A stretch of DNA of 64,000 bases from the NCBI GenBank assembly GCA_039975855.1, contig JBDWGH010000005.1, positions 186,001 to 250,000 of the forward strand, in the 5' to 3' direction. The stretch is from Litorimonas sp039975855. Its GTDB lineage: Bacteria > Pseudomonadota > Alphaproteobacteria > Caulobacterales > Maricaulaceae. This document shows positions 15,848 to 26,115 of the stretch, in pieces (positions within the stretch are counted from its first letter, which is position 1; each line of letters starts with the position of its first letter). Both the position numbers and the translations under genes were made by a program. The notes beneath the pieces were generated by a model. That model was not told the origin of the DNA. It ran no database searches and saw nothing but the letters and a program-made list of their open reading frames with translations.

Positions 15848-17413
15848 ATGGTTGCCCGTATCACGACTGTTGCATTTCAAGGAACAGAGGCGCGCCGCGT
15901 CGATGTACAGGTCCAGGTCGTGTCTGGCGGCAAGCAAATTTTCAACGTTGTTGGTTTGGCGGATAAGTCTGTTTCAGAGGCCCGCGACCGCGTTCGAGCC
16001 GCATTTGTTTCTCTTGGCCTGCATCTTCCGGGTAAACGGATTACCATAAATTTGGCGCCTGCGGACCTGCCTAAGGAAGGCGCGCATTATGATCTTCCCA
16101 TCGCAATCGGACTGCTGGCAGCCATTGGCGCTATTCCAGCTGATGCGGTGGAAGGTTTTGCAGCAATCGGCGAACTGAGCCTAGACGGCACCATATGTGC
16201 TGTGCCGGGTGCGCTGCCTGCCGCAATCATGGCCAACACACATGACCTCGGATTGATTTGCCCTGAGCCCAATGGGGCAGAAGCGGCGTGGGCAGGGGAT
16301 CTTCCGCTGCTCGCGCCGCAAACTCTCGTACAGCTCATCAATCATTTTAAGGGCACACAAGTTTTGGGCCGACCCATTGCAGGTCAAATGGTGGAACCTG
16401 AAAGCGTATTGGACATGCGTGATGTGCGCGGACAGGAAACCGCAAAACGAGCAATCGAAGTCGCCGCTGCTGGCGGGCATAACCTTCTGATGGTTGGACC
16501 GCCGGGGTCAGGTAAGTCGATGTTGGCTGCGCGAATGCCGGGATTATTACCGCCCTTAGCTGCGAATGAATTATTGGATGTTTCCATGGTGCATTCCGTG
16601 GCGGGCCTGCTGCACAAAGGCGAGTTGTCGCGCGCGCGGCCATTCCGGTCCCCGCATCATTCCGCGAGCATGGCCGCGATGGTTGGCGGTGGTTCCAAAG
16701 CGAAACCAGGCGAAGCCTCTCTCGCCCATCGAGGGGTGTTGTTTCTCGATGAACTACCTGAATTTACACCGCAGGTCTTGGATAGTTTGCGGCAACCGCT
16801 GGAGACTGGCGAAATTTCTGTCGCTCGCGCCAATGCACATGTTTCCTATCCAGCTCGATTCCAATTGATAGCGGCGATGAATCCTTGCCGTTGCGGAACA
16901 GCCGGAGCGGATGGCGTTGCGTGTCGGCGCGGCGTGCGCTGTGCGGCGGATTATCAAGGCCGCGTTTCAGGCCCATTCATGGACCGGATAGACATTCAAA
17001 TTGACGTTCCTGCAGTAACGCCCGCTGATCTGGCTTTGCCGCCCGCACCTGAAGGGACAGCTGAAATCGCAGCGCGTGTCGCAGGCGCGCGTGAAATACA
17101 AATGGAACGTAATGACGGGGTGGTGAATGCGGCTCTCAGTCAGGTCGTTTTAGAGAAAGTTTCTTCACCCGATGTAGAAGGCCAAAAGCTGCTCATCCAA
17201 GCGGCGGAAACCTTGGGCTTAACGGCGCGGGGATATCACCGCGTTCTTCGTGTTGCTCGAACTTTGGCGGATTTGTCTGGATCTGAGGATGTGCACCGAT
17301 TGCATATCGCTGAAGCGCTATCTCACCGCCGCGCCAGAACAGGGCTTGTTGGAAGACAATCCTCAACCAAATCTATGTCCCGCATTCCGAAAAACCCCTT
17401 TTACAGCTCGTAA
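15848..17413 (+). CDS. comM: YifB/ComM family Mg-chelatase-like AAA+ ATPase
   Basis: A 521-residue protein with a Lon-like N-terminal domain (residues about 15-165), a Mg-chelatase-type AAA+ module and a C-terminal domain. Walker A is 'GPPGSGKS' near residue 222, Walker B 'GVLFLDELPEF', and the Cys-containing insert 'NPCRCG' is present. ComM is a hexameric helicase that promotes branch migration during natural transformation. I chose ATG 15848 because it gives the family N-terminus 'MVARITTVAFQG'; longer in-frame starts read into the promoter. A CtrA-type box lies upstream. Confidence 0.93.
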   Translation: MVARITTVAFQGTEARRVDVQVQVVSGGKQIFNVVGLADKSVSEARDRVRAAFVSLGLHLPGKRITINLAPADLPKEGAHYDLPIAIGLLAAIGAIPADAVEGFAAIGELSLDGTICAVPGALPAAIMANTHDLGLICPEPNGAEAAWAGDLPLLAPQTLVQLINHFKGTQVLGRPIAGQMVEPESVLDMRDVRGQETAKRAIEVAAAGGHNLLMVGPPGSGKSMLAARMPGLLPPLAANELLDVSMVHSVAGLLHKGELSRARPFRSPHHSASMAAMVGGGSKAKPGEASLAHRGVLFLDELPEFTPQVLDSLRQPLETGEISVARANAHVSYPARFQLIAAMNPCRCGTAGADGVACRRGVRCAADYQGRVSGPFMDRIDIQIDVPAVTPADLALPPAPEGTAEIAARVAGAREIQMERNDGVVNAALSQVVLEKVSSPDVEGQKLLIQAAETLGLTARGYHRVLRVARTLADLSGSEDVHRLHIAEALSHRRARTGLVGRQSSTKSMSRIPKNPFYSS

Positions 17414-17600
17414 ATTGCGCGGTTTTCAACGCTGAAACCTTAACAAAACCTTCCAAAAAAGCGCGCAAAAAGTGTATTTCACCCGCCTTCGGTAACCGTT
17501 CTTTTAGATTAGACCCTCAAAAGGGTGAGGACGTCTTAACCATAAGTGCGCCTCATTCGAGGAAGTAGAACTGTGGTGAAGGCAAGATCGAGGAAGTACC

Positions 17601-18824
17601 ATGTCACCAGACGACATTTTTGCGGCGCAATTCTGGCCTTGGCCTGACCCAGCAATCAAACGTGACGCGCAAGGCCGTGTTCTATTTGTCAACGCTGCCT
17701 TTTTAGGCCTTTATGGCGGACAAGTTGAAGATTGGCGCGGCAACGCTGTCGGGGGTTGGCCGGCTCCACAAGCGGGTGGTTCAGCGCCTTACAGGTTTGA
17801 AACACGTCTACCTGGTTCAGATGGCAGCGAACAGGTTTACGATTGGATGGAACAGACCTTGGCAGACGGCAATGCTTTTGCGCTCGCTAGAAATGTCACC
17901 GTCTTTACACAAGCCCCGGAACCAGATCCGGCTCATGTCGTCGTACCTGAGCAAAACCAAGCTCCCGCGCAGCCCGATTTACCAGCTGAGCAAATGCCAG
18001 CTTATGAAACACCAGCTTATGAGGCGGAACCCGCCCACGCTCAGGTTGAGGCACCAGCCGTAGAAGCCCCAGCTCCGTCGCTCGAGGCGCCTTCTATTCC
18101 AGATGTTCCAATGCTTCAGGCTGAGCCGGCTCAAATTCCAGTCCCTGACATCGAAATACCAAACATCGATATTCCTTCTGACGATGCTTACGCCTTGACT
18201 GACGCGCCGCAGGCAGCGCCAACACCAGAAGCGCCTATACAAGAAGAACCTCGAGAATTTGAACGCCGCGCGCTTCCGATTGAAGACGATTCTGCCGTTC
18301 TAGGAAATAACTGGCGCGACGCAGTGATCGCAAAAGCCGTCGGCGCAGAAGATGTTGCACCAAGTGCCGGGCCGGATATGGGCGCTGAAATCGCGGAACC
18401 CGCACCGACACAATCAAACGATGGACCTGTTCGCATTCTCTTAGCTGAAGATAATGCGATCAACGCTTTGTTGACGCGCACGCTTTTAGAAGCAGAAGGC
18501 CACACGGTTGATACGGTCGAAGATGGCGCTCTTGCCGTGGAAGCAATGAAAACCGCCAACTACGATTTAATCTTCATGGATATGCGCATGCCGAACATGG
18601 ACGGTTTGGAGGCCACCCGGAAAATCCGGACGCTTCCAAATGTCAGCCGCGCCCTTCCGATCATTGCATTGACCGCGAATGCGTTCGACGATGATCGGAA
18701 TGCCTGCTTCGATTCCGGTATGAATGATTTCATGACGAAACCCGTTAGCGCAGAAGAGCTTTCTGAAAAAGTCCGCGACTGGACAAGCGACGAGGCCAAA
18801 GCCCGGATGATGCAAGCAGCTTAG
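17601..18824 (+). CDS. PAS-like plus receiver-domain protein with long Pro/Ala/Glu linker
   Basis: A 407-residue protein. Residues about 1-105 look like a PAS-type sensor ('DAQGRVLFVNAAFLGLYGG', 'RFETRLPGSDG'). Residues about 110-270 are low-complexity, rich in Pro, Ala, Glu and Gln. Residues about 278-395 are a CheY-like receiver ('ILLAEDNAINALLTRTLLEAEGH') with phospho-acceptor Asp 327 in 'FMDMRMPNMDG' and Lys in 'MTKPVS'. There is no histidine kinase or DNA-binding domain between or after them, which is unusual. GAGG precedes the ATG. Its stop overlaps the convergent permease gene by four bases. Confidence 0.8.
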   Translation: MSPDDIFAAQFWPWPDPAIKRDAQGRVLFVNAAFLGLYGGQVEDWRGNAVGGWPAPQAGGSAPYRFETRLPGSDGSEQVYDWMEQTLADGNAFALARNVTVFTQAPEPDPAHVVVPEQNQAPAQPDLPAEQMPAYETPAYEAEPAHAQVEAPAVEAPAPSLEAPSIPDVPMLQAEPAQIPVPDIEIPNIDIPSDDAYALTDAPQAAPTPEAPIQEEPREFERRALPIEDDSAVLGNNWRDAVIAKAVGAEDVAPSAGPDMGAEIAEPAPTQSNDGPVRILLAEDNAINALLTRTLLEAEGHTVDTVEDGALAVEAMKTANYDLIFMDMRMPNMDGLEATRKIRTLPNVSRALPIIALTANAFDDDRNACFDSGMNDFMTKPVSAEELSEKVRDWTSDEAKARMMQAA

Positions 18825-20464
18825 GCTTCGCCTTTTCTGGCAATCCTGATCCACTCGATCAACGCTAAGACACTCGCGATCCCGCCAAATCCGGCACAGA
18901 TAACGAAAGCGGTTGCAAAACCGTCTTCCTCAATAATTGCGCCAATGGCGGGCCGCCCAAGTGTTCCCAACAACATGACCAGGCTGGCAAGCAAGGCATA
19001 TTGAACGACGGCGTATTGTTTTGAAACGATTGAAGAGAGATAGGCTATTGATGCCGCACTCGCTAGGCCAACGGCAATGTTCTCTAGAGTTATCACGCTG
19101 GTTAACCGTGCCATTCGAATATCCATACCAAAGGTCTCGAAGAGATGGTCAATTTGCAATGCTTTTAATACCGGGTCGGTATAGACCGCTCCAATTGCCA
19201 AATCGGCAAAGAGGAGGTTTGTCGCTGAGGCGAAAACCACACCAAAGAAAAACACCGGCATTCGACCAAACCGCAGCATAGCCAAACCTCCAATGGCGAT
19301 TCCTGCAATCGTTGCAAAAACGCCAACCAATTTTGAGGCAAACCCAACCTCTGAGAGGGTGTGTCCCAAAGCGCCATAATCTTCTCCAAGATAAAATGGA
19401 TAAGCAAACCCACCCCAAATCAAGTCGGTAAACCTGTAAGACAAAACGACAGCCATCACTAAAATAACAGCCCACCTTAACCTTCCCACTAATTCCATCA
19501 TTGGTTCAACGATTGCTGCGTACAATACCGACAGAGCGCCATGCCCTAACTCTTGCTCTTGATTGGATTGACGGCTTTGCAGCCAAACCATCACTGCGGA
19601 TACAAGGCCAAGCCATATTACCGTTGAGAAAATAACCCACCGCCCCTCATTCCTTATGAATGCTATAGCACTGTGGTTTTCGGGGTCTGCCAATGCACCC
19701 GATGCGAAATCAATGATCAGGTAAAACCCAACACACCAACCCGCCAACACCAAAAGTGTCGCGATGTTTTTTTGACGAATTGTCAATCCTGTCGCTAATT
19801 GAGATTTTGAGGAGGTCTCTTCCGGCAACGAGGTTGGTTTTGCTATTAAGACACCAATACTTGAGAATGCTAGAAGCGCCGTTGCCGCAAAAAAAGTTGG
19901 TCGCCAACCAAAGTTATCGGCAATGATAAGGGCAACGAACCCGCCCATGATAGAAGCAATTCGATATCCAAATTGTTCAACGGTGGACAAGATATCGAGG
20001 TGTTGCCCGTCACGCGCAGCTTCAATTCGCCAGCCGGCTAAAACAATATCAAAGCAGGATGAACTGAAGGCGATCCCAACGGCGAGCAAGGCAATCATAC
20101 CCAACCCCGAGGGTGGTTCCGACATTGATAAAAATGCCATCCCAATCACTGAAATGCCCAAGAAAAGGAACATCCAAAATCGCCTTGGACCCACCTTAAG
20201 GCCAAGCGGCGTTCTTCGACTTTGAAGCGCGGCGGCCCACATGAATTTAAAGGAATAAGCTAAGATTGCCCAGGACAATAAACCGATCTCAACTGGCTTC
20301 ACCCCTGTGGTTGTGAGCCAAGCGTTTAGCGTTCCTCCAACAACGACATAGGGAAGACCGGATGCAAGGCCGAGGATCAACATCGCCAAGACCTGTCGGT
20401 CCGTCAGCGCCAGTTTCAATGCGGCGCGAGTTGTCATTTTTTCGGGAGTTTTGATTTCGCTCAT
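18821..20464 (-). CDS. MFS permease, AmpG-like
   Basis: A 547-residue polytopic membrane protein with at least 12 hydrophobic segments. The N-terminal region 'LILGLASGLPYVVVGGTLNAWL' and the following 'LLSWAILAYSFKFMWAA' match the AmpG branch of the major facilitator superfamily, which imports anhydro-muropeptides for peptidoglycan recycling. AmpG-like proteins in this size range include members with other substrates, so the exact solute is not certain. Convergent with the receiver-domain gene and divergent from mutS. Confidence 0.85.
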   Translation of the reverse strand: MSEIKTPEKMTTRAALKLALTDRQVLAMLILGLASGLPYVVVGGTLNAWLTTTGVKPVEIGLLSWAILAYSFKFMWAAALQSRRTPLGLKVGPRRFWMFLFLGISVIGMAFLSMSEPPSGLGMIALLAVGIAFSSSCFDIVLAGWRIEAARDGQHLDILSTVEQFGYRIASIMGGFVALIIADNFGWRPTFFAATALLAFSSIGVLIAKPTSLPEETSSKSQLATGLTIRQKNIATLLVLAGWCVGFYLIIDFASGALADPENHSAIAFIRNEGRWVIFSTVIWLGLVSAVMVWLQSRQSNQEQELGHGALSVLYAAIVEPMMELVGRLRWAVILVMAVVLSYRFTDLIWGGFAYPFYLGEDYGALGHTLSEVGFASKLVGVFATIAGIAIGGLAMLRFGRMPVFFFGVVFASATNLLFADLAIGAVYTDPVLKALQIDHLFETFGMDIRMARLTSVITLENIAVGLASAASIAYLSSIVSKQYAVVQYALLASLVMLLGTLGRPAIGAIIEEDGFATAFVICAGFGGIASVLALIEWIRIARKGEA

Positions 20465-20608
20465 AGGAATATCTCTAGGCTAAGCGTGGCAGGCTTCCAA
20501 GTCGGAGTTTTAACCGCTCGAAATCTTTAAGACCGACACGCTTACTGACAATTTACCCTCGTCAAACGCTTGCGGCGCAGGCCATTTTGAGACACGTTCC
20601 CCTCCGAA

Positions 20609-23302
20609 ATGACAGCTCCAATCAAACCCGAAAAAGCTCATAAATTGACGCCTATGATGGCGCAATTTCTGGCGATCAAAGAAGGCGTTGGGCCCGAGGC
20701 CGTCTTGTTTTATCGCATGGGCGATTTTTACGAATTGTTTTTTGATGATGCGGTTCGCGCGGCCGCTGCTCTCGATATTGCATTGACCAAGCGCGGGAAA
20801 CACCTCGGTGAACCTATTCCAATGTGCGGCGTGCCTGTGCATGCATCCGAGGTTTACCTCCAGCGTTTGATCAAAAAAGGCTTTCGTGTTGCCGTTTGTG
20901 AACAAACAGAGGACCCTGCCGAAGCGAAAAAACGTGGCTCCAAATCCGTCGTCCGCCGGGAAGTTGTTCGACTGGTCACACCGGGAACGCTGACCGAAGA
21001 TTCGCTGCTTGAGGCGCGCGGATCAAATTTGATTTTGGCGATCGCCAGAACGGCGGCGGGAGATCATGGTTTAGCGTGGGCCGATGTATCTGATGGTACG
21101 TTTAAAACCTCTGCATCAACAGCCAAAGATCTACCGGCTCAAATTGCGGCGCTCAGCCCGCGGGAACTCGTTCTACCAGAAGGGTTTTACCGTGACGCAG
21201 ACGCTATGTCGGCTTTGTCGTTGGAGGGGGTTGCTCTTACGCCTCAGCCAGAAACAAAATTCGATGTCCGTGCGGGCGAGCGCCGCTTGTCCGAACGGTT
21301 CAAGGTTGGTGATCTGGAAGGCCTGGGTGATTTTTCGAAAGCGGAAGTTTCGGCGGCGGGCGCTCTGCTGGAATATTTGACACTCACCCAAGCAGGCGCG
21401 CCCGTCCAATTGTCTGCTCCCCAAACCTCAAAAACCAGCGGCTTTCTTGCAATAGACCCTGCAACCCGGGCTAGCTTGGAAATAGATCGTACCCAAAAAG
21501 GTGCGCGAGCAGGCTCTTTATTGGCTGTTATAGACCGTACGGTTACGGGCCCCGGCGCGCGTGAGTTATCGGCACGTCTTAATCGTCCACTTTTGGATGT
21601 CGCAGATATCAATGCCCGACTAGAAGCTGTCGATTTTTTCTTAAGAGAAGATAGTTTGCGCCAAGCCCTTCGCGGGCATTTGCGCGGTGCGGGGGATATG
21701 GCGCGGGCGGTATCTCGTTTGGCTTTGGGCCGCGGCGGTCCACGTGATTTGCAAGCTTTGGCAAATACGCTCAAACTTTGTGAAACCATCGTCGCGGGAT
21801 TTGCAGAGAAACCAAATACCAAACCACCTGTCGCAATAGATAACGCAATCCACGGGATTAGCCTCTCTAATAAAGCAAATATCGCTATTTTGGTCCGCGA
21901 CTTATCCAAAGCCCTTCAACCCGACGTCCCAATGCTGGCTCGCGACGGAGGATTTATCGCGGCTGGATGGTCGCCAGAGATAGACACATTGAAAACATTG
22001 CGGGACGATTCCCGACGTTTAATCGCAGGGCTACAAGCGGATTATGCGAAGCTGGCCGACATCACGACGCTTAAAATCAAACATAATAATGTTCTCGGCT
22101 ATTTTGTAGAAGTCAGCCCGAAACATGCAGACGCAATGTTAAATCGGGGACCCGAAAGCCCGTTTATTCACAAACAGACTTTGGTTTCAGGGGTCCGCTT
22201 CACAACGGTCGAACTAGCGGAATTAGATAGCAAAATTGCGAGCGCTGCCGAACGAGTAACCGCGCTGGAAATCGATGTCTTTAACAGTTTTGTTGACCGG
22301 GTCATAACCCACGTTGATATCATACGCGAGATGGCGGCGAGTTTGGCGCGCTTGGATGTACAGGCGGGTTGGGCTGTTTGGGCGGAGGAGAGCAAAGCGG
22401 TTCGCCCCGTTATTTCTGACGGCCCTGAGTTTAAAGTTAAAGGTGGCCGCCATCCGGTTGTTGAAGATGCGCTTCGGAAATCCGGCGCACCTGCTTTTAC
22501 TTCAAATGATTGTGCTCTGTCGTCTGCCGCTAAAACTGCGCCGCGCCTGACTTTAATTACAGGTCCCAATATGGCGGGTAAGTCGACTTACCTTCGACAA
22601 AACGCGTTGATGTTTATTTTGGCCCAATCAGGAGGCTATGTCCCGGCAGAGGCCGCCGAGATTGGAGTTGCGGATCAATTATTCTCGCGCGTCGGAGCGT
22701 CAGATGATTTGTCGAAAGGTCGATCCACCTTTATGACAGAAATGATCGAAACGGCGGCTATCCTTAATCAAGCGACGGAGCGCAGCTTTGTCATTCTGGA
22801 TGAGATTGGACGTGGAACCTCAACTTTTGACGGGCTGTCCATCGCTTGGGCCAGCGTCGAACACCTGCTGACCGTGAATAAATCGCGCGCATTGTTCGCG
22901 ACGCATTACCATGAATTGACGGAATTGATTGATGGGTTGGAGGGCGCGGAGAACGCATCTCTTCGTGCCAAAGAGTGGGACGGCGAATTGGTGTTTTTGC
23001 ATGATGTAAAACCCGGCGCTGCGGACCGGTCATATGGTGTGCAAGTCGCAAAGCTTGCGGGCCTTCCAATCGCGGCAGTAGATCGTGCGCGTGCCGTGTT
23101 GGAGCGACTGGAATCGGATTCGGTAAATGCGGCCTCCGCGCCTGTCGGCTTACCGCTTTTTACAGCCACGGTCGCGGCACCAGTCGAACCGAGTAAAATT
23201 GATCTTGCCTTAGCTCGCCTTGATGTTGACAGCCTTTCGCCTCGCCAAGCCCTTGATTTGCTCTATGAACTACACGGCAAGGCAAAGGATAAAACAGGAT
23301 AG
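20609..23302 (+). CDS. mutS: DNA mismatch repair protein MutS
   Basis: An 897-residue mismatch recognition ATPase. Domain I carries the mismatch-intercalating motif 'YRMGDFYELFF' near residue 32. The clamp and lever domains follow, and the ATPase has Walker A 'GPNMAGKS' near residue 652, 'SRVGASDDLSKGRSTFMTEM' and Walker B 'VILDEIGRGTSTFDG'. It begins the conserved alphaproteobacterial run mutS-glnD-murJ-trpS; glnD starts two bases after its stop. Confidence 0.98.
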   Translation: MTAPIKPEKAHKLTPMMAQFLAIKEGVGPEAVLFYRMGDFYELFFDDAVRAAAALDIALTKRGKHLGEPIPMCGVPVHASEVYLQRLIKKGFRVAVCEQTEDPAEAKKRGSKSVVRREVVRLVTPGTLTEDSLLEARGSNLILAIARTAAGDHGLAWADVSDGTFKTSASTAKDLPAQIAALSPRELVLPEGFYRDADAMSALSLEGVALTPQPETKFDVRAGERRLSERFKVGDLEGLGDFSKAEVSAAGALLEYLTLTQAGAPVQLSAPQTSKTSGFLAIDPATRASLEIDRTQKGARAGSLLAVIDRTVTGPGARELSARLNRPLLDVADINARLEAVDFFLREDSLRQALRGHLRGAGDMARAVSRLALGRGGPRDLQALANTLKLCETIVAGFAEKPNTKPPVAIDNAIHGISLSNKANIAILVRDLSKALQPDVPMLARDGGFIAAGWSPEIDTLKTLRDDSRRLIAGLQADYAKLADITTLKIKHNNVLGYFVEVSPKHADAMLNRGPESPFIHKQTLVSGVRFTTVELAELDSKIASAAERVTALEIDVFNSFVDRVITHVDIIREMAASLARLDVQAGWAVWAEESKAVRPVISDGPEFKVKGGRHPVVEDALRKSGAPAFTSNDCALSSAAKTAPRLTLITGPNMAGKSTYLRQNALMFILAQSGGYVPAEAAEIGVADQLFSRVGASDDLSKGRSTFMTEMIETAAILNQATERSFVILDEIGRGTSTFDGLSIAWASVEHLLTVNKSRALFATHYHELTELIDGLEGAENASLRAKEWDGELVFLHDVKPGAADRSYGVQVAKLAGLPIAAVDRARAVLERLESDSVNAASAPVGLPLFTATVAAPVEPSKIDLALARLDVDSLSPRQALDLLYELHGKAKDKTG

Positions 23303-23304
23303 AC

Positions 23305-26115
23305 ATGGCCCGCGCTCCTCAAAACCAGAAAAAAATCCCTGACCGAGAAATTGCTCCAACGACGGGCTTTTCTTTGGAAAAATTGTCAGCTGAACTTGAT
23401 AAACTGGGTCAGACGGGAGGGTCAAACTTACGAACGCAAGTCCTCACCCATCTAAAGTCTCATTTATCGACATCGAAAGATTTTGCACGAGAGCGATTTC
23501 AACGTGGCCGGTTGGATGGGTTAGAAACTGCGCGCGTTATCGCGGCCCTTCACGATGATATCGTCAAGGCACTATGGATATTCACGACGCGACATGTTGT
23601 TGCTTCAGAAAACTCCGAGGATGTCGGACTGTTTTCTCTTTGCGCTGTTGGTGGGTATGGCCGAGGTGAAATGGCCCCAGAGTCCGATTTGGATCTCCTG
23701 TTCCTGACAACCGAAAAATCTGACTCGGCTTACACCGAAGCGCTAACAGAATATATTTTATACATGTTGTGGGATCTCGGCCTGAAGGTCGGGCACGCCT
23801 CGCGAACAGTGGATCAGTGTCTAAAGCTCGCGAAGGAAGATCAGACAATTTTGACCAGCCTTCTGGATGTGCGTCACTTGATTGGCGATCAAGATTTATC
23901 AGAGTTGCTTTACCGCCAGTTTCGAAAAACAATAACACGCGGCAAAGGCCGGGCTTATATTTCTGCTAAACTAGCAGAGCGTGACAATCGCCACGCGCAG
24001 GAAGGCAATTCCCGCTACGTTATCGAGCCAAATATAAAAGAGGGCAAAGGCGGTCTTCGCGACTTGCATGTTTTGTATTGGATCACACGGTTCTTAGATC
24101 GGGATGGGAAAATCACCGACCCGCAACGCGCCATGGACTACACTAAAATGGGCCTGTTCGATGAACGCGCTGCGAAAAGGTTTAGGCGCGCTGCGGACTT
24201 CCTCTGGCGGACCCGCCATCACCTCCACTGGACGGCGGGCCGCCCGACCGAACAGCTCAGCTTTGATATGCAGGTTCGTCTGGCGCCAATGATGGGACAT
24301 GCCGTTGAAGAGGTAGAAGTCGCGGTTGAGCGGTTTATGCGAGAGTATTTTACAAATGCGCGAGAGGTGGGTGCCTTGACCCGAATTGCTTGCGCAAAAC
24401 TTGAAGCTGAGAAAGCCATCCGCCTACCTAAAAGTCTGGACGCTCTCTTGCCGGGTTCCCGTCGAAATTTGAAAAACAAAGACTTCTTTATTGACCATGG
24501 CCGGTTAAATTTTGCGGACCCTATGACGATCCGCGAGAAACCATCACAAATCTTGCAACTTTTCGAAACTGCGGGCCGTCGGAATATTGATATCCATCCG
24601 GATGCGTTCTCCGATATTGATTTTCGGCGTAATCTAATTGACCGGGACTTCCGTCGAAATCCGGAACATTCTGAAATTTTTCAGAAAACCCTGCTCAATG
24701 CTAAAGCGCCTTATGCAACGCTAAAGACCATGAATGAGGCGGGTGTGTTGGGGCGCTATCTCTCCGAATTTGGCGGGATTGTCGCGCGAACCCAATTTAA
24801 TATGCATCACGCTTATACAGTGGATGAACACACGCTGCGCTTGATTGATAATTACGACAATCTGGCCAAAGGCCGCCTCGAAGAAGACATTCCGATGGCG
24901 ACAAGGGTCGCCAGACAATTCAATCAAACCCAACGCCTGACAATGTTTCTTGCTTGTTTGTTGCACGACACAGGTAAGGGAAAAGGCGATCAGTGTATTG
25001 AGGGCGCGCAATTGGCGCATAAAGCCTGCCGCCGTTTGGGTATTCCGCAAGACATAACAGATGATGTGGCATGGCTCGTCCGTCGGCATTTGGACATGAG
25101 CGAAACTGCTCAACGCCGAGACATTTCTGACCCGGAAACAATCGAAAACTTTGCGAAACTGATGGGGTCGAAACGTCGGCTCGATTTGCTGCTCGTTCTT
25201 ACAGTTTCGGATATTCGGGCTGTCGGTCCAGGTATCTGGAATGACTGGAAGGCTACCCTTTTAAGAAGTCTATACCTCGCGACGGAGAATTATCTGGAAG
25301 GTCATACTGATCTGGCGCCATCGTCAAAAATAGCGTCTCGAAAAGAACAGCTCTTGGAGCGCCTATCTGAAAGTACCGCTGCATCCATTGCGCCTATCAC
25401 AGATCATCTAGCGGATGGGTATTGGCTTGGTTTCTCGATGGCCAAGATGGTTATGCACGCCCGATTTTTTGAAACCTTGCTGAAATCCGGACATGACCCT
25501 CAAACGGATACAGCGACAAAAACACGTGTAAATCCACGGCGGAATGTGACGGAACTTTGGGTGTTGACCCGAAATCGTCCCGGACTGTTTCGGGATTTGT
25601 CACTTGCGATAACGGCCAGCGGAGCCTCCATCACAGGCGCGCGTTTGAATACAGGTGCCGACGGATTGGTCATCAATACGTTCTATCTACTAGGTGCGGA
25701 TGGAGAGGCGTTTAGCGCAAAATCCCCTCACGTTTTAGAGGCCCTTCGGGCAACCTCAAGACATGCCGCGCAAGGCCAGACTGATAAGCTCTCAATCCCG
25801 ATAGGTTTAAAGTCGCGTCGGGCTGGGGCAATCCCGGTTGTTCCAAAAGTTCGATTCCCGTCGACGGAGGCAGAGGACACCTGTATTATTGAAGTGCAGG
25901 GCCGTGACCGTGCTGGGCTTTTATACGAGCTGGCCGCCTATTTGACCGAGGCGGGTTTCGACATTTCTACTGCTCATATTGAAGTTGTTGGCGCAATGGC
26001 TGTTGACGTTTTTTATGTCCAATGTGCCGTGTTGGATGAGAAAACCAAGAAACGATTGCGGACCGGACTTCTCGATATTTTGCGAGATCCCGAGACAAAG
26101 TCTAAAGCCGCCTAA
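23305..26115 (+). CDS. glnD: PII uridylyltransferase / uridylyl-removing enzyme
   Basis: A 936-residue bifunctional nitrogen sensor that uridylylates PII when glutamine is low and removes UMP when it is high. The nucleotidyltransferase domain shows 'GGYGRGEMAPESDLDLLFL' near residue 115. An HD hydrolase domain follows with 'CLLHDTGKGKG' near residue 552, and two ACT domains close the protein ('LWVLTRNRPGLFRDL' and 'CIIEVQGRDRAGLLYEL'). The start lies two bases after mutS and the stop overlaps the murJ ATG by one base. Confidence 0.97.
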   Translation: MARAPQNQKKIPDREIAPTTGFSLEKLSAELDKLGQTGGSNLRTQVLTHLKSHLSTSKDFARERFQRGRLDGLETARVIAALHDDIVKALWIFTTRHVVASENSEDVGLFSLCAVGGYGRGEMAPESDLDLLFLTTEKSDSAYTEALTEYILYMLWDLGLKVGHASRTVDQCLKLAKEDQTILTSLLDVRHLIGDQDLSELLYRQFRKTITRGKGRAYISAKLAERDNRHAQEGNSRYVIEPNIKEGKGGLRDLHVLYWITRFLDRDGKITDPQRAMDYTKMGLFDERAAKRFRRAADFLWRTRHHLHWTAGRPTEQLSFDMQVRLAPMMGHAVEEVEVAVERFMREYFTNAREVGALTRIACAKLEAEKAIRLPKSLDALLPGSRRNLKNKDFFIDHGRLNFADPMTIREKPSQILQLFETAGRRNIDIHPDAFSDIDFRRNLIDRDFRRNPEHSEIFQKTLLNAKAPYATLKTMNEAGVLGRYLSEFGGIVARTQFNMHHAYTVDEHTLRLIDNYDNLAKGRLEEDIPMATRVARQFNQTQRLTMFLACLLHDTGKGKGDQCIEGAQLAHKACRRLGIPQDITDDVAWLVRRHLDMSETAQRRDISDPETIENFAKLMGSKRRLDLLLVLTVSDIRAVGPGIWNDWKATLLRSLYLATENYLEGHTDLAPSSKIASRKEQLLERLSESTAASIAPITDHLADGYWLGFSMAKMVMHARFFETLLKSGHDPQTDTATKTRVNPRRNVTELWVLTRNRPGLFRDLSLAITASGASITGARLNTGADGLVINTFYLLGADGEAFSAKSPHVLEALRATSRHAAQGQTDKLSIPIGLKSRRAGAIPVVPKVRFPSTEAEDTCIIEVQGRDRAGLLYELAAYLTEAGFDISTAHIEVVGAMAVDVFYVQCAVLDEKTKKRLRTGLLDILRDPETKSKAA

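Noticed and set aside
20510..20905. 131-codon minus-strand ORF over the mutS start
   Set aside because: It lies antisense to the conserved mismatch-binding domain of MutS and has no recognisable protein features.
21244..21909. 221-codon minus-strand ORF inside mutS
   Set aside because: Antisense shadow of a strongly conserved gene; its Arg/Ser/Pro-rich composition is typical of such shadows.
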